Assembly (NCBI RefSeq): GCF_024139115.2
Contig: NC_085140.1
Location: 49,246,907 to 49,310,906, forward strand
Source of the DNA: Armigeres subalbatus
Taxonomy: Eukaryota > Arthropoda > Insecta > Diptera > Culicidae
Direction: 5' to 3'
Length of the DNA: 64,000 nucleotides
Positions 55,871 to 64,000 of the stretch are shown piece by piece (position 1 is the stretch's first letter; each line of letters begins with the position of its first letter). The translations under genes were made by a program, and so were the position numbers. Under the pieces are notes generated by a model. It did no database searches. It had not been told where the DNA came from and saw only the letters and a list, made by a program, of their open reading frames with translations.

Positions 55871-56664
55871 ATTCTCACATGTTTTGCCTCTCTTGTATAC
55901 TAAGGCTTGTTCGCGACAAAATCTGGACACCCCAAAACACGTATAACTCATGAACAAGTGAAATATTTCGTAGAGTGTCTGTACTATCAGGAAATATTTT
56001 ATTTATTGGTATTACACGTACTTGATGGATTATGGTGTCGAAGGAAGAACAAGTTCGAAAATCATTTGAGTGCAGCCGCCATCAAAATCTTACAGAGGAG
56101 GACAAATCTTTCGGCACGAACTGTTTCTTGGGAAATTTAAATCGACAAGGAATGGAGTCATTTGAAGTTTTGAAGTTTGGAGTTTCTTTACAGGTTCCAT
56201 TCGACGGGGAATCCTGTCCCAATGTTTGCTATGGATAATTGGCCACATCGAATCATTAAATCGATTAATCAGGTTTTTTTTTTAATTTTAAGAGAAGTTG
56301 GGGATGGTTGCTGGGAGGATGGGAGGTTGGATGAATCATCAGCTGATTGTTTGATCGATTGGTCTTAACGTTTGATTTTATACAGATTTATTATTCGCTT
56401 CACCCATTGCATTGTTTAGAATAGTTATTAGGTGGATTAATTCAATTATCTAGAGTAGAGTGGGGCAAGAGTGCGCGTTGGGTAAGAGTACGTTTTCGAT
56501 TTTTTGAAGTTATTAAACAAGATAAACTAGCAGCACTGGATCAGTTTGGCAGACACCACTTAGTCGAGCGACGTTAAAAATTTATTTAAACATTTATTTC
56601 TTTCCTAGAATTATTTCTCTTCTTCTGTCGTTCCTCTGTATCTACTTTATTTTTCCTATCTACT
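55871..56664. other. No recognised gene; lone MITE-like end
   Basis: 56455-56500 holds GTAGAGTGGGGCAAGAGTGC, similar to the GGGGCAAG-type ends. Open frames of up to 77 codons have no domain. Confidence 0.4.
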
Positions 56665-56667
56665 TGA

Positions 56668-56902
56668 TAGGCTTCATGGCCGTGCGGTTAGCGGCGTCAG
56701 TAATCTAACCGTATTAACAAAGTTTGGGTTCAGTTCCCGCCCTGGTAAGAAGAACTGTTCTCGTAAAAAACTCGTCTCGTAAATTCTCTACTGATCCACT
56801 GGGTGTTGTGTAAATAACCTGTCCGTTGTCCAATGCTAGGTGTTATGTATTCAAAATGTACGACCTTTGGTCGAAGACGGCGATCTTGTCTTTTCTTTTA
56901 AT
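56668..56902 (+). mobile_element. tRNA-derived SINE, third type
   Basis: TAGGCTTCATGGCCGTGCGG followed by TTAGCGGCG gives an A-box-like head. GGTTCAGTTCCCGCC is a B box about 50 bp on. A unique body follows and a T-rich tail ends near 56902. The body differs from both other SINE types in the window. No target duplication was identified. Confidence 0.7.
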
Positions 56903-56999
56903 TTAATGTGTACGCTATTTTAAATTTCTAGCTAGCTGTTACGTGTGTGTGAGTGTGTTCTATTCATTTACGCATGCGCTTAATTCACTTAAGGTACCG

Positions 57000-57720
57000 T
57001 GGATGCTTTTAGCGGCTCCTCTTTACCGACTTGTTCTGATGTCGCGTCTTTAGGAGCGCTATTGCGGCATCTCTAAGTCGCCGCGGTGTTCGCAACCCGG
57101 TGAAAGAATTTAACTGTTCGACAGCTAATGCAACGTACACACGGTCAAACATTTCGACTAACACAAACTCCACCCCACGTTTAGTCAAACATCCACAATG
57201 TTCCTCAAACAGCAACACGAACACTCATTTCGTCCGACCAACAACAACACACATGAGCGACCAAAGCGCCAACGCGATCATCACCCATACAAATATATGG
57301 CAGTCTGTGCAACTTCATTACAAGCATGTCTGGCCAACCATGACTCCGCCCTCAACAGCTCAAACCAAAACCGAGCTGCTTTAATGTTTTCCAACCAGCC
57401 GCCAACTGTCAAACGTTTGCTCGAACTGCTTTACACACGGTCAAACAAAGCAGTCTCTGAAGCATTTTCCTGGGGAAGAAGTCAATATTGAAGCAACATG
57501 AACATTTTTTGTTCGAACAATCAATTTACAGTTGGCAAATGCTACGGATTTGAAATGGCAATCGATTACACAAGGGCAGTTCGAATTTTAATAATGTTCA
57601 AACATTCCAACTCCCATACATATGTCTAACAGCTTCTTTTTGATAATTCAGAAGTGTTGGCAAAAAATCAAGAAATTTGGTGGATATTTAGGCGGAAAAG
57701 CAACTTATGTTTCAATCATT
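57000..57720. other. Unassigned, with a short direct repeat
   Basis: ACACACGGTCAAAC occurs at about 57129 and 57434 in the same orientation, so a repeat boundary is likely, but no TIRs were found. The 94- and 97-codon open frames here are rich in Asn/Thr/His and look like non-coding read-through. Confidence 0.4.
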
Positions 57721-57721
57721 C

Positions 57722-59880
57722 ATTTATTTAGACTGCATCTAAACAGATAACACTGAATCAACAATTTGACGCCACAATACACGGTTTGAGGCCGCATCTC
57801 TCTATCCTCGAATACGCCCCACGCTCGCCAAGTCATTTTGCCCCTGGTCTGCCCATCTCGCTCGCTGCGCTCCACGCCATCTCGTACCTGCCGGATCGGA
57901 AGCGAACACCATCTTTGCAACTTTGCTGTCCGGCATTCTTGCAACATCTCCTGCCCATCGTACCCTTCCGGCTTTAGCTACCTTCTGGATACTGGGTTCG
58001 CCGTAGAGTTCGGCGAGCTCGTGGTTCATTCTTCGCCACCACACACTGTCTTTTTGCACACCGCCAAAGATGGTCCTAAGCACCCGTCTCTCGAATACTC
58101 CGAGTGTCTTTGTCTTTGACGCATTCACCACCAGTCCAACTTTTGTTGATTCACGTTTCAGGCGGGTGTACAGTTCTGCCACCTTTGCAAATGTTCGGTC
58201 GACAATGTCCATGTCATCCGCGAAACAAATAAATTGACTGGATCTGTTGAAAATCGTACCCCGGCTGTTACACCCGGCTCTCTGCATGACACCTTCTAGC
58301 ACAATGTTGAACAACAGGCACGAAAGTCCATCACCTTGTCTTAGTCCACGGCGCGATTCGAACGAACTGGAGTGTTCGTCGAAATCTTCACACAGTTTTG
58401 CACACCATATAACCCCTTCCTTCCACTCCTCCGGTAGCTGTTCGGTTTCCCAGATTCTGACTATCAGTTTGAGCAGGCAAGTGGCCAGCTTTACCGGGCC
58501 TATCTTGATGAGCTCAGCTCCGATACCATCCTTCCAGCTGCTTTATTGGTCTTTAGCTGTTGAATGGCATCCTTAACTTCCCTCAAGGTGGGGGCTGGTT
58601 GGCTTCCATCGTCCGCTGAACTGACGTAGTCATCTCCTCCGCTGCCTTGACTTTCACTGCCTGTACTCTCAGCGCCATTCAGATGTTCCTCGTAGTGCTG
58701 CTTCCACCTTTCGATCACCACACGTTCGTCCGTCAAGATGCTCCCATCCTTATCCCGGCACATTTAGGCTCGCGGCACGAAGCCTTTGCGGGATGCGTTG
58801 AGCTTCTGATAGAACTTGCGTGTATCTTGAGAACGGCACAGCTGTTCCATCTCCTCGCACTCCGCTTCTTCCAGGCGGCGTTTCTTCTCCTGAAAAAGGC
58901 GGGTCTGCTGTCTCCGCTTCCGTCTATAACGTTCAACGTTCTGCCGGGTACCTTACTGCAGCGCGACCGCCCGCGCTGCGTCCTTCTCCTCCATAATCTG
59001 TCTGCACTCTTCGTCGAACCAATCGTTCCGTCGATTTCGTCCCATATACCCGACGTTGTTCTCCGCGGCGGTCGTCGGTACCGAACATTGTTGATGACGG
59101 ATAGTTTTGGGCGCAGTTTAACCATCACCAGATAATGGTCAGAGTCGATGTTAGCGCCACGATATGTCCTGACGTCGATAATGTCGGAGAAATACCGTCC
59201 ATCAATCAGAACGTGGTCGATTTGTGATTCTGTTTGCAATGGTGATCTCCAGGTGTACCGATACGGAAGGCAGTGTTGGAAGTAGGTGCTGCGAATGGCC
59301 ATATTCTTAGAGGCGGTGAAATCAATTAGACGTAGGCCGTTTTCGTTCGTCAGCCGGTGAGTGCTGAACTTCCCAATAGTCGGTCTAAACCCCTCCTCTT
59401 AGCCAATCTGAGCGTTCAAATCTCCTATGATGATTTTGACGTCGTGGCTTGGGCAGCTGTCGTACTTACGTTCCAGCTGCGCGTAGAATGCGTCCTTATC
59501 ATCATCAGTGCTTCCGGAGTGTGGGCTATGGACGTTGATTATGCTGAAGTTGAAGAACCGGCTTTTGATACTCAACCTGCACATTCTTTCATTGATCGGC
59601 CACCACCCGATCACGCGCCTTTGCATATCGCCCATCACTATGAAAACTGTTCCCAGCTCGTGTGTGTTGCCGTACCATTGATCCCTTCCAACAAACCTCC
59701 TGCAGCGCTACGATGCCGAATCCACGGTCTTTGAGCACATCGGCGAGTATGCGTGTGCTCCAGATGAAGATTGAAGAGATTTGCAGTTCCACGAACCGAG
59801 TTTCCAATCGCTAGTCCCTTATCGTCGCAGTGGTCTTCGCCGATGGTTCCGTGCTCTTTTGTGGATTTTCAAAAAAGCGA
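57722..59880 (-). pseudogene. RTE-like non-LTR retrotransposon, internally deleted
   Basis: Minus-strand order starts with endonuclease motifs: ILADVLKDRGFGIVALQEV, then VIIGDLNAQIG-like (59424-59401), then IDHVLIDGRYFSD and DSDHYLVMVKLRP. RT follows with KLATCLLKLIVRIWETEQLP and EEWKEGVIW, GLRQGDGLS, a FADD active site (58213-58224), NASKTKTLGVFERRVLR and the MNHELAELYGEPS tail. Deletions are clear after EEWKEGVIW and within NASKTKTLGVFE, where the usual intervening segments are missing. Several frame changes also occur. A short 3' region ends in ATTTATTTAG (57725-57740). The element lacks any RNase H, as in RTE; R1-like clades are an alternative. Confidence 0.8.
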
Positions 59881-60029
59881 TCGACAATAGGAATAAGACA
59901 GAGGAAACTTTTCACCTCTACACAGTTTTCAGGTTTACAGAAAGAAGTGTCCTCGATTTGTCAGTAGTCTAGAAATGAAAGCTCCTGGCTTTCACACAGT
60001 TGATATTGGCTCTATGTTTTTTTTTGTTG

Positions 60030-60540
60030 GGGCGTAGAACCACTGCGTCCATTGAGTTGAACTTTTGTGGTATTCCCCTGATTGCTCTTAACTATGTATT
60101 CGCATTCGAATTACAAATCTCTTTGATTGAGCACACTTTTCCGCAACCAACCAGTTGGTCATCAACTTTTGTGCTTCCCAGGAATTCAATTCCATATACC
60201 GCAGAAAGGTTCTGGGCCAATGAACTGTGTATTTGAACCTCGTTTCGCAAGCTCGTCTGCCTTTTCATTACCTTCAATGCCACAATGTCCTGGAATCCAG
60301 TACAGATTTACGGAGTTCTCTTGGCACACTTTTCGCAATGAAAGAATGCAGTCCCAGACAAGTTTTGATGTACATTTAAAACTACTCAATGCTTTGAGTG
60401 CCGCTTGACTCTATGTTGTTCCAGTTGCTCTATTACAAACGCAAAATGTCTGTCATGGTAAATTAGTTCACATATACAACACGTCAGTACCTTTAAGTAG
60501 CGCCAATCGTGGAGAGCTTATGTTCCAAACCAACAGCACC
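60030..60540 (-). pseudogene. RNase H fragment of an I/Loner-type non-LTR element
   Basis: The minus-strand frame 60389-60186 contains VNLYWIPGHCGIEGNEKADE (60255-60293 codes the GHCGIEGNEKAD core) and LAKRGS. This is the C-terminal half of the RNase H domain that some non-LTR clades place after RT. A post-domain segment with FLGSTKVDDQLVGCGKV continues to about 60092. Stops and shifts precede it and no RT lies upstream, so it is truncated. It is not part of the adjacent RTE-like copy, whose family lacks RNase H. Confidence 0.8.
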
Positions 60541-63130
60541 CACTATAATTTTCGAAGATTTTCCGTGAAAATTGTTGTTGAATTTCTAAAGAATTTCTGA
60601 GAACTTTTCGCGGAAATATTTTGTTTTGCACATAAAAAATTACGTAGTATGAGTAAAAAAGTAAGACAAAATAAATATGATTTACCTATACGCAAAGCCG
60701 GATTTAGCCGGAAGGGGACCCCGGGGCCGACGGTATGTGGGGGCCCCAAAATGTACAAAAAAGGTTGGTTTTGGTACATAAGATTTGTTGGGCCCAAATA
60801 AGATATATTAGCGAATTTAATTAAAGCTTCTTTATTTTCATTATGATTGATTAAATAAGCTCGTTTGTACATCGTTGTGCACTACAAATGCAGTTCACTT
60901 TGTAGCATATTAGCGTATTACTCTTGATTGTGAGGTCAGCGTTTAATTTAAACTTTCAAGCTACACCCAACAAAAAACATAGGCTGAATACCTTATTATT
61001 AAGCTGAAGCTACCTATTTTTAGCGAAATAACTTTTTCAACATCTTCCAATTTATATTAGGTCCTACTTGGCTTGGCACGGGTTTCAATTCGTACGTTAA
61101 TTGTTCAAAGATTTAAACATAGTTTCATAAGAATTTCACAATTTGACTGTTTATAGAAAATACCTTTATTAGTCAAATGCTAAACTATTAGCCAATAACG
61201 AATATAACGCCAACAGTCACTACCGGATATTCCACTACAGGCATGAGTAATGCAAACGAAAAAATAAAACGAAAGTGAGTAAGATCGGTCTCCAAGATCA
61301 CCTGATGCTGCCGATGATGATGTACTGAATCAATAACTGGTGTCACCAGTAGCAATAGCAACATCATCCATTGGAAGAAGTCGTGATTGATTAGAGGTTT
61401 CTGAATGTTGCATGAAGCACTGTGCAGCGTGTAGTCCTCCTTCGTTACGGACCCACATGGTTTCCTAGACCTAATTCACGCTAATGGTCGTATATTGCAA
61501 TCAAACGGAGCACATACGTCGATGATTATTCATTGGCGTCATCCATGATCGTTAACGGGTTTTCGCATAAAGCTGATGAAGTGGAACCAATAGAGTGAAA
61601 AATTTCCTTTTCGACTCACCCCGGCACTCACTCGTTAGGTTCACTATTGCGGACGATTGGCAGAAGACTCCCCTCCGGTGAATGTTAATAACACCGGTTT
61701 TCCTCCGAAAGAAAGGGTCGTTTTCTTTCGAATGCCACAGTCGTGACCTCCATGAAGCTTCCACCAAAACTGCGCAAAACTAGTCATGCAACAGGCCTAT
61801 CTCTTTCGTTAACGAACGAAGAAGAATAATGAAGTGGAAATTAGCATTTTCCACACCGAATCGCTTTCCCGCCGAATCGTGTAGGCAGATTCCGCTGATT
61901 TCCCGCTTCCAGTCGGCGGCTTCGGATGACAGCCTGCGCAGAGACAAATGACTAACTTGGCGGCATGTTGAACTTGCACTTTTGGTAAGAGTTTTGCTTA
62001 TGATGGCGCACAGTGGGATAAAAATCGGCTTTTATTGCATGGATGCTTTAGCATAACAATAATACATTTGAGAAGCGCATTGGTTGTAAATTTTTCAGGT
62101 ATTGTGCTAAAGTTCATACTTTAAACCATAATTTTGGACAGAATGACTTCTCCTGTGAACTTAAACTCCATTGTTGATAGTGAGTCAGAAACAGTATTGT
62201 TTCATTTACATGTTACGCTTTTATATTCTTCTTATCTCTAAACAAAATAGACATAAATTTCATCACAACGAGTCCATTAAACGACCATTGAAAATTTTGC
62301 TACAAATTTTAAGCTAGCCTTGATATTAGTAAAAGAGAGCGTAATGAAAGAGAGTCTCTCATTTGGACTTACGACGTTTTCAAAAATCACGCGAGATTTG
62401 ATTTGCATTTTTTTTTAATTTATTGGAACGAATTTGCAAACATTTTAATTTTTTTTCCTTTCTAGAAAGAAATTACAGTGGTTTAATGATTGCTCCAACA
62501 CAAGTCCCATTTTTCCAGTGTGCAACAGCGGAAGATTGAATAAAAAATCATTTTTTCCCACATAAGTATGTATTAACAATTGTGTGATTGGGAAAAAATG
62601 CTCACAGGAAGACGGCTTGGATAGCATTGCATTTCGCGCAAGTCTGGCTCAGCTATGTCGCAGGTGGCATGCGCGTTGGGGGAAATCAACTACAGGATTC
62701 GGTTTATTGCCGGTACCTTCAAGAGCCAACAAGTCACGGACAGAGGTGGAGCGATAAATATTTGTAAACAGACGTTGTCGTCGTTGTCTACGACCTGTGA
62801 GTGAAATTTCTTTTCCGCGAACGAAAAATCGCCGGTTGCTTTTGATAATATTTATTTCTGATTGTAAATTTGTCGGTAGGAAATGGGGACGGGTAAGGAA
62901 TGGCGTTATTGTAACTGAGTTTGGGATAGTCTTTCGCGTGCTGCAGATTCGGCTATGAATATTAAATGCGTAAAGCAAACGGCAAAAAAGAAACGTGTGG
63001 CAAATATTAGTGAATATCAATTGTTATTGTCGTTAGGCATTTCAAAAAGGTTGCGCAATGTTTTCGTTACGAAAGTCCTGTCGTGAATTGAGCACTGCTT
63101 GGCAATGGGGCTTCGAATACATTCGAAGTA
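60541..63130. other. Mostly unassigned, one possible hAT end
   Basis: 60545-60620 is a GAATTT-type degenerate array. 60708-60760 (GCCGGATTTAGCC, GGGGACCCCGGGGCC, GGGGGCCCC) resembles the end of a widespread hAT class but lacks a partner. 61200-62000 is GC-balanced, repeat-poor and contains TTCGTTAACGAACGAA; it is plausible single-copy regulatory DNA. A 123-codon minus frame (62649-63020) has no domain. Confidence 0.4.
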
Positions 63131-63640
63131 CCGTGCAAACTCAAACTTCGGACGTTTAAGCACTTTCTGATGTACAATCATCCTGTTAACTCACATTTTA
63201 TATTACACCGTTTAAATCACCATAGCAATCACTAAGTACAGTATTCATCTTTTAACTACGTTTTTAATATGTGCAAGATATTTCGAAGAATGTTTGCATT
63301 TTATGAAAATGTCCGGCTTCTGTTTAATTCAAACCTCGGACACCGGCGGGGTTGTATTCATATTTCGGACACAAAGATTCAAACTTCGGACACCTGATTA
63401 CACCGTACCGGGAAGAATAATTGAAAACAATTTTCACTCCACAGTTCAGACTGTCTTTCAATCATTTCATCGCATTGTTTTAAAATATCTTATTAAAATG
63501 TAACTATACTAAAACAAGCGAAAACTATTAGTCTTTCCGATCCAGCTTCACGAAACATTTCGATGAAACATTTCAGAAAATTTCCCATACGAATTTAAGC
63601 GTCCGAAGTTTGAGTGTGTCCGAATTTTGATTATCCACGG
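63131..63640. mobile_element. TA-flanked MITE (CCGTG ends)
   Basis: The left end CCGTGCAAACTCAAACTTCG and the complement of the right end CCGTGGATAATCAAAATTCG, then ACTCAAACTTCGGACG, are inverted repeats; the left arm lacks about 18 bp. TA flanks both sides (63129-63130, 63641-63642). An internal pair of TTC(A/G)GACAC motifs repeats the end sequence. 510 bp, non-coding. Confidence 0.8.
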
Positions 63641-63779
63641 TAGTTTCGAATATGCGGTTTTTAACAAATGAGACGTACATTCAATGAGAGCACCAAGAAG
63701 TTAACAAAACATGTTCTTTTTATTCTTTGATAACTCTGTACTGACTGGAACTTAACCAACTTTTTAACTTATTATTCTG

Positions 63780-63990
63780 ATAGCATTTCCACCGTTGAAA
63801 GCTTTTATGTGCCCACCATTGCATGAGTATGTATCTTGTCTTATGTGACAAGTATTCTATGTCCAGGTAGCCGATATCGTTTCCCATCCGAAAACATCTT
63901 CTACCGGACCGAGAACCGAACTCGCCATCTCTCGATTGGAAATCCTATGGCTTTGCTTGCAAGGCTAAGTGAAGATCCTAAGAATGAAAA
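63780..63990 (-). mobile_element. tRNA-like SINE, diverged
   Basis: On the minus strand a head with TTAGCCTTGCAAGCAAAGCC and GAGTTCGGTTCTCGGTC (B-box-like) leads into TTTTCGGATGGGAAACG, which loosely parallels the Feilai body's TTTTCGGATTGGAAATTG. It continues into CACATAAGACAAGATACA. It may be a Feilai relative or a separate family. Confidence 0.55.
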
Positions 63991-64000
63991 AAATACATTA

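Noticed and set aside
57100..57491. Asn/Thr/His-rich frames of 94 and 97 codons
   Set aside because: Two overlapping frames are open at once over low-complexity CA-rich sequence; no start context or homologue is recognisable.
58247..59135. Plus-strand open frames of 109 and 162 codons
   Set aside because: They are antisense to the RTE-like endonuclease and RT coding region and are read-through shadows.

Overview
This window looks like intergenic or intronic DNA from a culicine mosquito, most likely Aedes. It is AT-rich and has no long cellular open reading frames. It carries tRNA-derived SINEs matching the Feilai layout (tRNA-like head, unique body, AAG/CTT triplet tail), many small terminal-inverted-repeat elements, and decayed Jockey-like, RTE-like, Penelope-like and Bel/Pao retroelements. 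Nothing in it is prokaryotic or viral in organisation. No conventional multi-exon gene is recognised. One small spliced reading frame (51859-52370) is a weak candidate gene. No functional tRNA, rRNA or CRISPR is seen.

Layout. 1-4.2 kb is largely non-repetitive and unassigned. 4.2-6.1 kb holds a Jockey-like endonuclease scrap and an element that carries an inverted copy of itself. 6.2-7.5 kb is a cluster of a SINE and two inverted-repeat elements. 8.2-9.7 kb is diverged tandem repeats. 10.4-11.6 kb has two MITEs. 11.9-16.1 kb is a layered stack: a Feilai SINE, then a 443-bp SINE split by a 3.4-kb hAT-like element that itself holds a tandem array, another hAT-like MITE and another Feilai. 16.4-17.6 kb is a three-level nest (A holds B, B holds C). 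20.6-27.5 kb has MITEs, Bel/Pao gag-protease-RT remnants (minus strand), an RTE 3' end and a large inverted-repeat element with a second one inside. 28.2-38.5 kb is a Jockey-type gag ORF without ORF2, cut by a 7.3-kb hAT-like element with CGG-triplet ends and by a PIF/Harbinger-like MITE. The gag is bracketed by diverged direct repeats. 44-47.7 kb has a Penelope-like element (minus) and a Bel/Pao pol fragment (plus). 47.9 kb has a perfect 46-bp hairpin. 49.3-50.2 kb is a long-TIR hAT-like foldback. 53.8-56.9 kb has MITEs and SINEs. 57.7-60.5 kb has an internally deleted RTE-like element and an RNase H fragment. 63.1-64 kb has a further MITE and a SINE.

How it fits together. Target-site duplications (TSDs) let insertion order be read directly. 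Six TIR elements have exact or near-exact 8-bp duplications, as expected of hAT transposition, and the 13305-13700 element is a seventh. Two Feilai copies have 13-bp duplications with one mismatch. All autonomous-type coding regions seen (gag, RT, GIY-YIG, integrase, RNase H) carry stops, frameshifts, deletions or insertions, so nothing here appears able to move on its own. The most interesting items are the CGG/CCG-ended hAT-like family, the gag-only Jockey-type unit bracketed by direct repeats, the perfect hairpin and the self-nested element. Family names rest on motif recognition by eye, not on database searches.
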